Shown: positions 45,965 to 55,196, counted from the stretch's first letter. The stretch is 64,000 bases of DNA from Bradyrhizobium sp. SZCCHNS1050 (GCF_032484785.1 NZ_JAUETR010000002.1:744001-808000), one strand, 5' to 3'. Notes: generated by a model from the sequence alone, not told the origin. A program made the numbers and translations.

Positions 45965-46080
45965 TCACTCGCCGCCTTCGTAGAACAGCTCCAGCGGCAG
46001 CCCGGCCTGGGCCTCGCCGATCCATTCCCGTGCAATGATGTTGGACGGCCCAGCGCGTGCATCGCGGCATGCAGGCGAAG
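45965..46080 (-). pseudogene. Possible C-terminal gene fragment
   Basis: In one minus-strand frame the sequence ends PSNIIAREWIGEAQAGLPLELFYEGGE then a stop, reading like the end of a real protein, but no upstream part is found. It belongs to the gene-free stretch 45934-47329, otherwise filled by repeats. Confidence 0.25.
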
Positions 46081-46337
46081 ACCATCCCCGGTCGTTTCGC
46101 GTGGCGCGGATCGAGCGTGCTTCGGCCTGTCGTCGCTTCCTCGCGCGATCAGCGTGCGCCGGGCGACTAACAAACATGTTCGCCCCGCGGCTCTCGGTCG
46201 AACAACGATCATCGGAACGAAGCGACCATCTGCCCGTCGGGCAAATCAAGGCGCATTTCCATCTCGCGGCGTCACCTCCAGGGCCTGAATCGGCAGCAAC
46301 GGCGGTGCGCGCGGAAACGATTTTCCGCAGGCCCATC

Positions 46338-46840
46338 AAGCTGATTTGGCCTGTCCAGTCCCGCCGCCAAAAATATTCTGCTTTTCCTAAATCTAATTCA
46401 GTGCTTTTGTCGCGCCATCTCCCGCTCGCAGGAGGGGCGGTTCGCGGTCGTCACGGACGTGGAGCGGGAGGAGCGGTGGACGCGATGGCAGCGCAGCGCA
46501 TCTTTGCGCCGACGAACGCTGACGTCGCGTACGGTCAAGTCGCGTGGTCCTGGCATCCCGACGCTGATGCCCCCACGGTGGCGCGCCCAAAGCGCGTTGT
46601 CGTGCACGGTGACCAGAACGCCCGGCGCACCGGGGAGCGCGCGAAGCAGCCGTTAAGATCATCGCGCGGGGAATGCCGGTTGCCCGGCTGAACCTGTGGT
46701 GACTGCCGCCTGCTTTTTTTCTGCAGGCGGGCCATGGGTTGCGGCCAGCATCCCGGCATTCCCCGCGCCCTCTGCTGTGCGGAGGGCAAGACGGATGGAT
46801 CACTCGGGCGCATCAGCGCGGCGAGAACGCGAGGGCGTGC
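46338..46840. repeat. Long dispersed repeat, copy 2 (about 500 bp)
   Basis: Starts AAGCTGATTTGGCCTGTCC exactly like the copy at 12880 and shares its order of conserved blocks through CATCGCGCGGGGAATGCCGG, CTGAACCTGTGGTGACTGCC, TTCTGCAGGCGGGCCATGGG and CGGCATTCCCCGCGCCCTCT. The interior is more diverged than the 3' third. No credible gene. Confidence 0.8.
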
Positions 46841-46882
46841 GTGAATGAGACTTCGCAGGACGGTGCTTCAAATCGCTCGGTG

Positions 46883-47025
46883 TCATTCCGGGGCGCGCGG
46901 AGCGCGAGCCCGGAATCCATACGCTGCAGCAGAACTGATGGAGCACGCTGGAGCGACACACCTGCCCGACACGCCCGCTCGTGGTTATGGATGCCGGGCT
47001 CGCGCATGCGCGCGCCCCGGCATGA
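46883..47025. repeat. Dispersed repeat with 38-39 bp inverted ends
   Basis: Left arm 46883-46920 begins TCATTCCGGGGCGCGCG and ends GCCCGGAATCCAT. The right arm 46987-47025 is its reverse complement with only a few mismatches (ATGGATGCCGGGC ... CCCCGGCATGA). The interior is about 66 bp and noncoding. From memory it is a widespread repeat of Bradyrhizobium and Rhodopseudomonas. Confidence 0.75.
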
Positions 47026-47329
47026 CGATGTTGAGAGACCGTGGCGCCACCCACCGCCGTCATGCCCCGCCCCCGGGTCTCGCCTTCGGCGAGCCCGAGG
47101 ACAGGCTCCGGCGGGACATCCACTACGCCGCGGCCTCTCGATCAATGACGACTGCGGCGGCGTACTGGGTCGCCCGGTCCCGTCTTCGCCCGATGGGCTT
47201 CGACGCGGCAACGAGCGCCAGGGCGCGCCGCAGCTTTAGCGGAGGCGGCAAGCCGGGCGATGACACCGAATGTAAAGCAGGCATCAACACGAGCCAGAGG
47301 CCACGGGTGCCCTGGGGGATGATCCAGTC

Positions 47330-47587
47330 TCACAACAGCTTCGCGCTCACGAACAGCGTGCGCACGGCGTTGGTGGCCTGCACTGTCATGATAGCGTTGT
47401 CGGCCGCGGCCTGCAGGGCGGCCATGGCCTGGTCGTGCAGCGACTTGAACTCCATCCACTCGACGGCGTTGAGGCTGGTGAGGAACTGATGGGCCTGCCC
47501 GACCGTCGAAATCACGACCGGCTTGCCGTTCACCTTGATGTTGAAGGTAGTACGCAGACGCGTTTCCGAGTTTGCGGGATCAATCAT
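47330..47587 (-). CDS. Small conserved hypothetical protein
   Basis: An 85-aa protein: a beta-rich start (TTFNIKVNGKPVVISTVGQAHQFLTSLNAVEWMEF) then a helical tail. GGAAGG lies just before the ATG at 47587. Similar proteins are conserved in Bradyrhizobium (from memory) without known role. Confidence 0.75.
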   Translation of the reverse strand: MIDPANSETRLRTTFNIKVNGKPVVISTVGQAHQFLTSLNAVEWMEFKSLHDQAMAALQAAADNAIMTVQATNAVRTLFVSAKLL

Positions 47588-47653
47588 GGGGACCTTCCGG
47601 AAGATGCGACGGGCGTCACCGCCGAGGTCGCGCCGAGGCCCAGCAACAAAACG

Positions 47654-48697
47654 TCACTCGGTCTTTTGCGCGGTCCGCGTCGGGGTGCCAGCCTCGAGCC
47701 CGACGACGACAACGAGTCGGTTGAACTCGCCGTCATCATACGCCTTCAGGAAGCGATCGTAATTCTTGATCGAGACGCAGCCGTTCGAATCACCCTCCGG
47801 ACCCAGCATATAGGGGTGGGTCAGCAATCCGCTCCGGCCGAGCGTCGATCCTTCCACCACGTTCATGCGCAGGGCGCGAACGCCGTGAAACGGCTTTTCG
47901 CGCGGCTTCAGGTCATAGGTGGCGGGCGGGGTCGCGCCAACCATGCGCTGATTGACGTGCTCGGGGTCGTCGCGCAGGCTGCCCATGCCGGAATGGGCCT
48001 CGAGCCCGATGCCGGACGGCAGATACACCATCTTGGCCTTGATGTCGTATACGGCGGTCTTGTCATAGCCGAGCGCACCGAGATCGATTCCGGATCGGAC
48101 GATGCCGCTATCCGGACCGAGCGAGGCGAACTTGGTCGGGCTCGGCAACAGGTCGGACAGCTTCTGCAGGATGGAGCGATCGTCGACGCGTCCGACCGCT
48201 TCAGGCGCACTGGCCGAAACCAGGCTGGTCGGCAGGTTGGCGACGGACGGGCGCGGGCGCGGCAGCGGCACGCCCGGTGCAGGCATCGTGACGGTATTGC
48301 CCTCCGTCAACATCGGCCGCCAATCGCTGTTGCTGGGGTCGCGAGCGCCCGGATCACGCGCTTCCATGCCCTTCACCAGCGCGGCCCGGGCATCGAGCAA
48401 TTGGCGGTCGATCGCGCCGCGAAGGGCGAAACGGTCGAGCGCGCGAACCGCGTCTTTTTCCGAATAGGCCGTGGCCGAGGCGGAGGCCGGCGCGAAACGT
48501 GTTTCGAAGGTCATGGACGGCGCGGCGGCGGCCGGAATCGCCGCGCTCGCAAGCGACGTCTCATCGCTGTTGGCTCCGACCCACGCGGCCGCGCCCGCTG
48601 CGACCGCAAGTGCTGCAAGCACGAGTGCGATCGCTTCGGAGCGCCCGAAGCGGCCTTGCGACAACAGAACGTCTACGCTTGCTTCACTGGAAGCCAT
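47654..48697 (-). CDS. DUF2778 L,D-transpeptidase-like protein
   Basis: A 347-aa protein with one N-terminal membrane segment (about 22-43, EAIALVLAALAVAAGAAAWVG), a Pro/Ala linker, and a C-terminal DUF2778 domain: AVYDIKAKMVYLPSGIGLEAHSGMGSL, RMNVVEGSTLGRSGLLTHPYMLG, and GDSNGCVSIKNYDRFLKAY (the SxGC nucleophile motif of YkuD-like L,D-transpeptidases). It may crosslink or modify peptidoglycan. Start ATG 48697 after GGGGACGTG; an upstream ATG at 48790 is less likely. Confidence 0.88.
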   Translation of the reverse strand: MASSEASVDVLLSQGRFGRSEAIALVLAALAVAAGAAAWVGANSDETSLASAAIPAAAAPSMTFETRFAPASASATAYSEKDAVRALDRFALRGAIDRQLLDARAALVKGMEARDPGARDPSNSDWRPMLTEGNTVTMPAPGVPLPRPRPSVANLPTSLVSASAPEAVGRVDDRSILQKLSDLLPSPTKFASLGPDSGIVRSGIDLGALGYDKTAVYDIKAKMVYLPSGIGLEAHSGMGSLRDDPEHVNQRMVGATPPATYDLKPREKPFHGVRALRMNVVEGSTLGRSGLLTHPYMLGPEGDSNGCVSIKNYDRFLKAYDDGEFNRLVVVVGLEAGTPTRTAQKTE

Positions 48698-48924
48698 CAC
48701 GTCCCCGATATACCCCCCTTTTCGGACCACCCGGGAAAGGTGACCGACCCCAAGGGGTACGATTCGACCCGTCATGACATAGGATGGCAAGAGTGCGGCA
48801 TAATCTAGACAAACGCCAGCCCGGAGTGATCCGGCGTGAACCGACGCCCAAGCCTCGCACGGGCTGCGCCGCGACCGTCCCAGAAAGCCGATTATATCGA
48901 TGAATCAGCCGGTTGGAGGAATGT

Positions 48925-49359
48925 ATGAACGCCGAATGGGATGATCTCGGCCGATTTGCCGACGCACAGGATTCGATTTATTCGCGCGTGACCGCCGAAC
49001 TTGCGGCCGGCGCCAAGCAAAGCCACTGGATGTGGTTCATCTTTCCCCAGGTCGAGGGGCTCGGCAGCTCCGCCATGGCGCAGCGCTACGCGATCCGCTC
49101 CCGCGCCGAGGCCGAGGCCTATCTGGCGCATCCCCTGCTCGGCCCGCGACTCGTCGAATGCACCCGACTGGTGCTCGCAGTGCAGGGCAAGTCGCTGCGC
49201 GACGTTCTGGGTGTTCCGGACGATGCCAAATTCCGCTCATGCATGACGCTGTTCGATTCGATCAGCCCGAACGGGATCTTCGCGCAGGCGCTCGATCGCT
49301 ATTGCGACGGTGCGCGCGACCCGGCGACGCTCGCGTTTCTGCAGCACAGCACCGCATGA
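48925..49359 (+). CDS. DUF1810 family protein
   Basis: A 144-aa protein: LGRFADAQDSIYSRVTAELAAGAKQSHWMWFIFPQVEGLGSSAMAQRYAI is the family core, followed by AHPLLGPRLVECTRLVLAV and FRSCMTLFDSI. Small cytoplasmic alpha protein; the family was linked to resistance to some stresses but has no assigned activity. GGAGGA precedes the ATG at 48925. Confidence 0.93.
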   Translation: MNAEWDDLGRFADAQDSIYSRVTAELAAGAKQSHWMWFIFPQVEGLGSSAMAQRYAIRSRAEAEAYLAHPLLGPRLVECTRLVLAVQGKSLRDVLGVPDDAKFRSCMTLFDSISPNGIFAQALDRYCDGARDPATLAFLQHSTA

Positions 49360-49527
49360 GCACACGGTTACCGCAGATGCGCATCTCGGCCTCATAGGGC
49401 TGACACGGTAATGAACCAACTCTGCCCTGCGGCCGGATTTCGGGTGACAAGCCCGAACAGGAAACTTGATCGCGCCAAGATTTGCGGGTCCCATCCGCCG
49501 CGTTGTTTGTCCCAAGGAGACACACTC

Positions 49528-49773
49528 ATGAAGAAGTTTTTCCTGATTGCCGCGCTCGCGACCTTCGCCGCCGGATCTGCCTTCGCCCAAGACAGCTGCG
49601 AGACCAAGGCCGTCGGCAAGGACGGCAAGGCGCTCGCCGGCGCCGCCAAGACCTCGTTCATGAAGAAGTGCATGGCCGAGACGTGTGAGACCAAGGCGGT
49701 CGGCTCCGACGGCAAGAAGCTCGCCGGCGCGGCCAAGACCAGCTTCATGAAGAAGTGCGAGGCCGGCGGCTGA
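49528..49773 (+). CDS. psiF: PsiF-repeat exported protein
   Basis: An 81-aa protein with signal peptide 1-20 (SAFA-QD) and two tandem PsiF repeats, CETKAVGKDGKALAGAAKTSFMKKC and CETKAVGSDGKKLAGAAKTSFMKKC. PsiF was named for phosphate-starvation induction in E. coli. AAGGAGACACACTC precedes the ATG. Confidence 0.92.
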   Translation: MKKFFLIAALATFAAGSAFAQDSCETKAVGKDGKALAGAAKTSFMKKCMAETCETKAVGSDGKKLAGAAKTSFMKKCEAGG

Positions 49774-49859
49774 CGCGCTGGCGGCTGACGACACTGACGC
49801 CCCGCCATGATGCTTGGCGGGGCAAAGCCATGCCGGCGGGCTCCATCGGCGCGAAGCGT

Positions 49860-50105
49860 ATCGGCAAGCTACGACGCGGGCGGCGGGCGCCTCGATGTCG
49901 AACGGCTTGGTCAGCAGGGCGCAGCACGCCGCCATAGAGCTCGACCCAGCCCTCGGCCGGCACCATCTCGCGGACCTTCTGCCCGATCACGTTCTGGATG
50001 CCCGCATGCAGGGCGTAGGCCGGATTGGCTTCAACGTGGACGTAATCGCTCAGCGGGCCCTGCGGACCGTCGAAGAACTCGATGGGCGAGTGGTGGAGAG
50101 CTGAG
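49860..50105 (-). pseudogene. Scar of a PAS-type hybrid histidine kinase
   Basis: Two unconnected bits of one gene type lie back to back. From 50100 down to about 49920 a frame reads SPIEFFDGPQGPLSDYVHVEANPAYALHAGIQNVIGQKVREMVPAEGWVELYGGVLR, a PAS domain segment typical of hybrid kinases. Right after it, in another frame (about 49915-49875), comes LLTKPFDIEAPAARV, the end of a receiver domain. The kinase core between them is gone, so this is a deletion remnant. Confidence 0.75.
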
Positions 50106-50190
50106 GAGGACCGGCACACTGTTGAACCGAGGGGAACCCGCAGGACACCACTGCATGTCGCCCGCCCTGGCGGGCCCATGCGAGATCAAC

Positions 50191-51186
50191 ATGCTCACCG
50201 CATCCGCCCTACTCTGGACCCGTGTCGCCGCCGGCATCTTCGGCTTTCTCGCCCTCAATTCCGGCTACGGACTCTGGCTTCAGCGCAAGAAGACCAGCGG
50301 CGGCCGCGCCTGGCCGGTCGTCGAGGGCGAGATCGTGGCCTCGGCGGTGTCTGTCGCGGCGACGCATCGGTCGGCAGATGACACCGATGCCAAGCCTGAC
50401 ATTCGCTACCGCTACGAGGTGTCGGGCAAGAGCTACGAAGGTCGCCGCATCCGTTTCGGCAGCCCGAGCCGCGTCACGCGCCTGCAAGCCGACGAACTCA
50501 CCGGCAAATATCCGCAAGGCGCGAAGGTCCGCGTTTTTTACGATCCGAAACGCCCCTCGCAATCAGTGCTCGAGCCTACCAATGCCAGAGGGACGGCGGC
50601 GCTTGTGGCGCTGTTCGTCGTGCTGTCGGCCGTGACCGCCGTGTTGGTGGCGCATTCGCTCGCCGGCAAGGTGCTCACGACCGAGGCTGGCGTGCCGCTG
50701 TTCGCCTTCCTGATGCCGTTCGCCCTGTTCGGCTTCGGAGCCGTCGCACTCGCCTCCTACTGGAAGCTGCGGCAGGAGCGCCTGGCGAGCCGCTCCTGGC
50801 CGACTACGCCGGGACGCATCACGCGCTCCGGCGTGACGATGGAGATCACACGACGTGAGGACGATCGCGGACGAGAAACGGAAGAGGAGCGCTTCCGGGT
50901 CACGATCGAATACAGCTACACGGTGGATGGTCGCTCTTTCCACAGCACGCATTGGAACTGGGGCTGGACCGCGCTGCATTCCGACAGGTCGAGCGCTGAA
51001 GCCGTCGCCGCCAAATACCCGGTCAACACCTACGTCGCCGTCTACTACGATCCGCTACAACCCGAGACGGCCGTGCTCGATCCCACAAACAAGAGCGGCG
51101 TGGCGGCGCCGCTCTGGGTCGGCATCTTCCTGATCGCGATCGGCGCGCTGTTCCTGTTCGTCTTCACCCACGTCCAGATGAGCTAG
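50191..51186 (+). CDS. DUF3592 family membrane protein
   Basis: A 331-aa protein with two copies of the DUF3592 beta domain: WPVVEGEIVASAV ... YRYEVSGKSYEGRRIRFG ... YPQGAKVRVFYDPKRPSQSVLEP, and WPTTPGRITRSGV ... IEYSYTVDGRSFHSTHW ... YPVNTYVAVYYDPLQPETAVLDP. Membrane segments flank and separate them (about 10-27, 128-147, 157-180, 308-327). Start ATG 50191 is chosen; 50155 is an alternative. Role unknown. Confidence 0.88.
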   Translation: MLTASALLWTRVAAGIFGFLALNSGYGLWLQRKKTSGGRAWPVVEGEIVASAVSVAATHRSADDTDAKPDIRYRYEVSGKSYEGRRIRFGSPSRVTRLQADELTGKYPQGAKVRVFYDPKRPSQSVLEPTNARGTAALVALFVVLSAVTAVLVAHSLAGKVLTTEAGVPLFAFLMPFALFGFGAVALASYWKLRQERLASRSWPTTPGRITRSGVTMEITRREDDRGRETEEERFRVTIEYSYTVDGRSFHSTHWNWGWTALHSDRSSAEAVAAKYPVNTYVAVYYDPLQPETAVLDPTNKSGVAAPLWVGIFLIAIGALFLFVFTHVQMS

Positions 51187-51244
51187 CCGGGGATGATGCG
51201 AACAAAGCGCAAGCAGAGCACGAACGACGAGTATGGCCGCGTCG

Positions 51245-52867
51245 TCAGCTGCGCAGGCCTGGCGCTTCGTGGCCGCTGCGGACGACATACTCGGTATAGC
51301 CGCCGCCATACTGATGGAGACCGTCAGGGGTCAGCTCGAGCACGCGGTTGGAGAGCGCGGCGAGGAAATGACGATCGTGCGAGACGAACAGCATGGTGCC
51401 CTCGAAGTTCGACAGGGCCGCGATCAGCATCTCCTTGGTCGCCATGTCCAGATGGTTGGTCGGCTCGTCCAGCACCAGGAAGTTCGGCGGATCGTAGAGC
51501 ATCTTGGCCATCACGAGCCGCGCCTTCTCGCCCCCCGACAGCACCCGGCATCTTTTCTCGACGTCGTCGCCGGAGAAGCCGAAGCAGCCCGCCAGTGCCC
51601 GCAACGAGCCTTGACCGGCTTGCGGGAACGAATGCTCGAGCGACTCGAACACGGTCTCGTCGCCGTCCAGCAGGTCCATCGCATGCTGCGCGAAGTAGCC
51701 CATCTTGACGCTGCCGCCGATCGTCACCGAACCGTCATCGGGCTCCGCGCTACCGGCGACGAGCTTCAACAGGGTCGACTTGCCAGCGCCATTGACGCCC
51801 ATCACGCACCAGCGCTCGCGGCGCCGGATCATGAAGTCCAGCCCGTCGTAGATGCGGCGGCTGCCGTAGCTCTTGGACACGCTCTTCAGCGCTACCACAT
51901 CCTCGCCCGAGCGCGGCGCGGGCAAAAAGTCGAACGCCACGGTCTGGCGCCGCTTCGGCGGCTCGACCCGCTCGATCTTGTCGAGCTTCTTGACCCGGCT
52001 CTGCACCTGCGCCGCGTGCGAGGCCCGCGCCTTGAAACGCTCGATGAACTTGATCTCCTTGGCGAGCATCGCCTGCTGGCGCTCATATTGCGCCTGCTGC
52101 TGCTTCTCGTTCAACGCCCGCTGCTGCTCATAGAAATCGTAGTCGCCGGAATAGGTCGTGAGCTGGCCGGCGTCGATCTCGATCACCTTGTTGATGATGC
52201 GGTTGATGAATTCGCGGTCGTGCGAGGTCATCAGCAGCGCGCCCTCGTAGCCCTTGAGGAAATGCTCCAGCCAGATCAGGCTCTCGAGATCGAGATGGTT
52301 GGACGGCTCGTCGAGCAGCATCACGTCGGGACGCATCAGGAGGATGCGCGCCAGCGCGACGCGCATCTTCCAGCCGCCGGACAACAGGCCGACGTCCTTG
52401 TCCATCATCTCCTCGGAGAAGCCGAGGCCGGCCAGCGCCTCGCGGGCGCGGCTGTCGAGCGCGTAGCCGTCGAGCTCCTCGAACCGCGCCAGCACCTCGC
52501 CATAGCGCGCGATGATGTCGTCCATCTCGTCGGCGCGGTCCGGATCGGCCATGGCGGCCTCGAGCTCCTTGAGCTCGGCGGCGACCGACGACACCGGCCC
52601 GGCGCCGTCCATCACCTCCGCCACCGCGCTGCGGCCGGACATCTCACCGACATCCTGGTTGAAATAACCGATCGAGACGCCGCGATCGATCGAGACCTGC
52701 CCCTCGTCGGGCTGCTCGCGGCCTGAGATCATCCGGAACAGCGTCGTCTTGCCGGCCCCGTTGGGGCCGACCAAGCCGATCTTTTCGCCGCGCTGGAGCG
52801 CGGCGGAGGCTTCGATGAAGAGAATCTGGTGGCCGACTTGCTTGCTGACGTTATCGAGGCGGATCAT
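51245..52867 (-). CDS. ABC-F family ATP-binding protein
   Basis: A 540-aa soluble protein with two ABC ATPase domains and no membrane part. Walker A GPNGAGKTT (about 35-43) and GVNGAGKST; signatures LLSGGWKMRVALARILL and VLSGGEKARLVMAKML; Walker B VMLLDEPSNHLDLES and LVLDEPTNHLDM. The linker between domains (EQQRALNEKQQQAQYERQQAM) is the ABC-F coiled coil. Such proteins bind ribosomes and aid translation or antibiotic protection. Closest by layout to YbiT/Uup-type. Confidence 0.94.
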   Translation of the reverse strand: MIRLDNVSKQVGHQILFIEASAALQRGEKIGLVGPNGAGKTTLFRMISGREQPDEGQVSIDRGVSIGYFNQDVGEMSGRSAVAEVMDGAGPVSSVAAELKELEAAMADPDRADEMDDIIARYGEVLARFEELDGYALDSRAREALAGLGFSEEMMDKDVGLLSGGWKMRVALARILLMRPDVMLLDEPSNHLDLESLIWLEHFLKGYEGALLMTSHDREFINRIINKVIEIDAGQLTTYSGDYDFYEQQRALNEKQQQAQYERQQAMLAKEIKFIERFKARASHAAQVQSRVKKLDKIERVEPPKRRQTVAFDFLPAPRSGEDVVALKSVSKSYGSRRIYDGLDFMIRRRERWCVMGVNGAGKSTLLKLVAGSAEPDDGSVTIGGSVKMGYFAQHAMDLLDGDETVFESLEHSFPQAGQGSLRALAGCFGFSGDDVEKRCRVLSGGEKARLVMAKMLYDPPNFLVLDEPTNHLDMATKEMLIAALSNFEGTMLFVSHDRHFLAALSNRVLELTPDGLHQYGGGYTEYVVRSGHEAPGLRS

Positions 52868-52971
52868 GAGGGCTCAGGCGGTGGACAGGTTGCCGCCGCT
52901 CTTAGTCGATGCGCGGCGCCGGTGGAAGGCGCAATTTGGGCGCCCTCCCCGCACCGTCCGCCCCGCGCCGG

Positions 52972-53430
52972 TCAGCGGCCTGGAGGCCGAAAATCCTGGT
53001 TGCCGAACGGCTTGTCGGTCGGGATGCGGATCGCGACGTAGCCCCGATCCATGGTCGCGTGGCAGGCGTTGCATCCCGACGTCAGCTCGGTCACGGCGGA
53101 AGCGAAACGCTTGCCATCCTTGGCGGCGATGGCGTCCGAGATCGACTGGATCGGCTGGCCGAGCGTGGTGACATTGTTCACCGGCAGGCCCGAATAGAAG
53201 ACCGCGGCGTCAGTCAGGCTCTGCCTCAACTGGGCGAGCTCATAGGACGCGAGATCCCAATTCTTGGACTGTCCCGCGAACCAGAGCTTCGCGTGTCTGA
53301 CCTGAATCAGATTCATGATGTCGCCGAGCCGCGGCAGATATTGTTCTGCACTGGACTGCGACTGCCCTGCAGCCAGGGAGATGGCCGAACAGGCGATCAG
53401 AACGCCTGAAACCCACTTGCGATAGCTCAT
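52972..53430 (-). CDS. Exported c-type haem protein (cytochrome c' like)
   Basis: A 152-aa protein with signal peptide 1-22 (ISLAAGQ) and a four-helix-like mature chain ending with the haem motif CNACHATMDRGYVAIR near the C-terminus, the layout of cytochrome c' and cytochrome c-556 types. The motif is C-x2-C-H. ATG at 53430 chosen. Possible periplasmic electron carrier or NO-binding protein. Confidence 0.8.
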   Translation of the reverse strand: MSYRKWVSGVLIACSAISLAAGQSQSSAEQYLPRLGDIMNLIQVRHAKLWFAGQSKNWDLASYELAQLRQSLTDAAVFYSGLPVNNVTTLGQPIQSISDAIAAKDGKRFASAVTELTSGCNACHATMDRGYVAIRIPTDKPFGNQDFRPPGR

Positions 53431-53545
53431 TCCATGCCCCGCTTCCAAACAAACCGCTACGGAAAGACATACCGCTGCGATCGAAACCGGACTTGCGATT
53501 GATCAAGGCCATGGCCGCCTCCGATCGTTCGAGCCCGCCAAACGA

Positions 53546-53579
53546 ATGATCCGCCGAAGCGGCTGCTCCGGCGGATCAT
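53546..53579 (-). terminator. Terminator hairpin of glnII
   Basis: ATGATCCGCCG (53546-53556) pairs perfectly with CGGCGGATCAT (53569-53579), 40 bp after the glnII stop on the minus strand. No strong T-run. Confidence 0.6.
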
Positions 53580-53618
53580 CATATCAGCCCCCGGCCCCGG
53601 GGTATTGTGGTCGGCGTC

Positions 53619-54653
53619 TTAGGCTGCGGCTTTCGCGCCGGTCGGAACCATCGCGATCGTCTTCAGGACCTGAGACGCGATCTGGTAGGGGTCGCCCTGG
53701 GAGTTCGGACGGCGGTCCTCCAGATAGCCCTTATAGGCGTTGTTCACGAAGGAATGCGGCACGCGAATCGAGGCGCCGCGGTCGGCCACACCCCAGCTGA
53801 AGGTGTCGATCGAGGCGGTCTCGTGCTTGCCGGTCAGGCGCATGTGGTTGTCCGGACCGTACACCGCGATGTGGTCGGCGCGAGCTTCCTTGAAGGCGTC
53901 CATCAGCTTCTCGAAATACTCCTTGCCGCCGACTTCGCGCATGTACTTGGTCGAGAAGTTGCAGTGCATGCCCGAGCCGTTCCAGTCGGTGTCGCCGAGC
54001 GGCTTGCAGTGGAACTCGATGTCGATGCCGTACTTTTCGGTCAGGCGCAGCATCAGGTAGCGGGCCATCCACATCTGGTCAGCAGCCGTGCGCGAGCCCT
54101 TGCCGAACACCTGGAATTCCCACTGGCCCTTCGCCACCTCGGCGTTGATGCCTTCGTGGTTGATGCCGGCCGCGAGGCAGAGGTCGAGATGCTCTTCGAC
54201 GATCTTGCGGGCGACGTCGCCGACGTTCTTGAAGCCGACGCCCGTGTAGTACGGGCCCTGCGGCGCCGGATAGCCGTATTCCGGGAACCCGAGCGGACGG
54301 CCGTCCTTGTAGAAGAAGTACTCCTGCTCGAAGCCGAACCACGCGTCTGGATCGTCAAGGATGGTGGCGCGGGCGTTCGACGGATGCGGGGTCTTGCCGT
54401 CCGGCATCATCACTTCGCACATCACCAGCACACCGTTGGTGCGGGCGGCGTCGGGATACACGGCGACCGGCTTCAACACGCAGTCGGAGCTATGGCCTTC
54501 GGCCTGCATCGTCGACGAGCCGTCGAAGCCCCAAAGAGGCAGCTGTTCCAGGGTCGGAAAAGAGGAAAATTCCTTGATCTGTGTCTTGCCGCGCAAATTC
54601 GGCACCGGCTTGTAGCCGTCGAGCCAGATGTACTCGAGCTTGTATTTCGTCAT
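53619..54653 (-). CDS. glnII: Glutamine synthetase II (eukaryote-like)
   Basis: A 344-aa enzyme that makes glutamine from glutamate, ammonia and ATP; it is the GSII of rhizobia, distinct from GlnA. Start MTKYKLEYIWLDGYKPVP with GAGAGG upstream. Motifs: LWGFDGSST, ATILDDPDAWFGFEQEYFF, YYTGVGFKNVGDVARKIVEEHL, AAGINHEGINAEVAKGQWEFQ, GDTDWNGSGMHCNFST, IDTFSWGVADRGASIRVP. Length fits the family. A sigma-54 promoter, an NtrC-like site and a divergent gstI all point to nitrogen control. Confidence 0.97.
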   Translation of the reverse strand: MTKYKLEYIWLDGYKPVPNLRGKTQIKEFSSFPTLEQLPLWGFDGSSTMQAEGHSSDCVLKPVAVYPDAARTNGVLVMCEVMMPDGKTPHPSNARATILDDPDAWFGFEQEYFFYKDGRPLGFPEYGYPAPQGPYYTGVGFKNVGDVARKIVEEHLDLCLAAGINHEGINAEVAKGQWEFQVFGKGSRTAADQMWMARYLMLRLTEKYGIDIEFHCKPLGDTDWNGSGMHCNFSTKYMREVGGKEYFEKLMDAFKEARADHIAVYGPDNHMRLTGKHETASIDTFSWGVADRGASIRVPHSFVNNAYKGYLEDRRPNSQGDPYQIASQVLKTIAMVPTGAKAAA

Positions 54654-54740
54654 TGAGCCTCTCTGTCTTATCGAAAGGTGGGAGCCCAGCAATCGAAGGC
54701 TCCCCGCTTACCCGGCCACGATCGGCCAGCGCACTCTTAA

Positions 54741-54755
54741 GCATGGAATGTGCCA
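54741..54755 (-). promoter_or_regulatory. Sigma-54 promoter of glnII
   Basis: Read on the minus strand, TGGCACATTCCATGC matches the -24/-12 consensus TGGCACG-N4-TTGC with one mismatch in each half, and with correct GG-to-GC spacing. It gives a start near 54730 and a 5' leader of about 75 nt. glnII of Bradyrhizobium is known to use a nif-type promoter. Confidence 0.8.
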
Positions 54756-54816
54756 AGTCCCGCGACGTCCCGTCGCATGGACGAAGACCCATCGGGGCGG
54801 AGCTGGCGACCGGTTC

Positions 54817-54833
54817 TGCACGTCAGGGGTGCG
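54817..54833 (-). promoter_or_regulatory. Probable NtrC-binding site
   Basis: TGCACG-TCAGG-GGTGCG matches the 17-bp NtrC dyad TGCACC-N5-GGTGCA with one mismatch per half. Centred about 95 bp upstream of the predicted glnII start, the normal enhancer position. A further TGCAC half site lies near 54854. Confidence 0.65.
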
Positions 54834-55028
54834 GCAAAGCAGCGCGACCGGGATTGCACGGAGCGCATGGCGGAGAGGAGAGCTTGTCGAAAACCCGCTT
54901 GATTCCTTGGCATTTGCGGCGACGCGCAAGAGAGGCCGAACAAGCCGTCAGCAGTTCCGGGACATTTTCGAAAAGAGTTGGACCTCTGTCCGCAACCTTT
55001 GGTCCAGCCCAAGTGTTGGTCAGATGAA

Positions 55029-55102
55029 CATTGCTGCTGGGGGAGCACATGCAGCAATGCCTGCAAAACGCGCAACATGTGATTTCGTTTTGATCATGTT
55101 GC
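55029..55102 (+). repeat. Pair of dyads in the gstI upstream region
   Basis: CATTGCTGC (55029-55037) pairs with GCAGCAATG (55051-55059), and GCAACATG (55072-55079) pairs with CATGTTGC (55095-55102). They lie 95-170 bp before the gstI ATG and could be leader hairpins or regulator sites. The rest of the divergent region 54654-55196 holds the glnII promoter and no gene. Confidence 0.5.
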
Positions 55103-55196
55103 ATTCCCTCCGGGCAGCACTGATATCGGCGCTGGTAACCACAACGGAACGAGTCGGGCGCAACCTGATGTGTGGCCGACGGAAGGAGAATGAGGA

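Noticed and set aside
54817..54833. The NtrC-like dyad as a CRISPR or repeat element
   Set aside because: Its length, wording and position fit an enhancer, and it occurs once.
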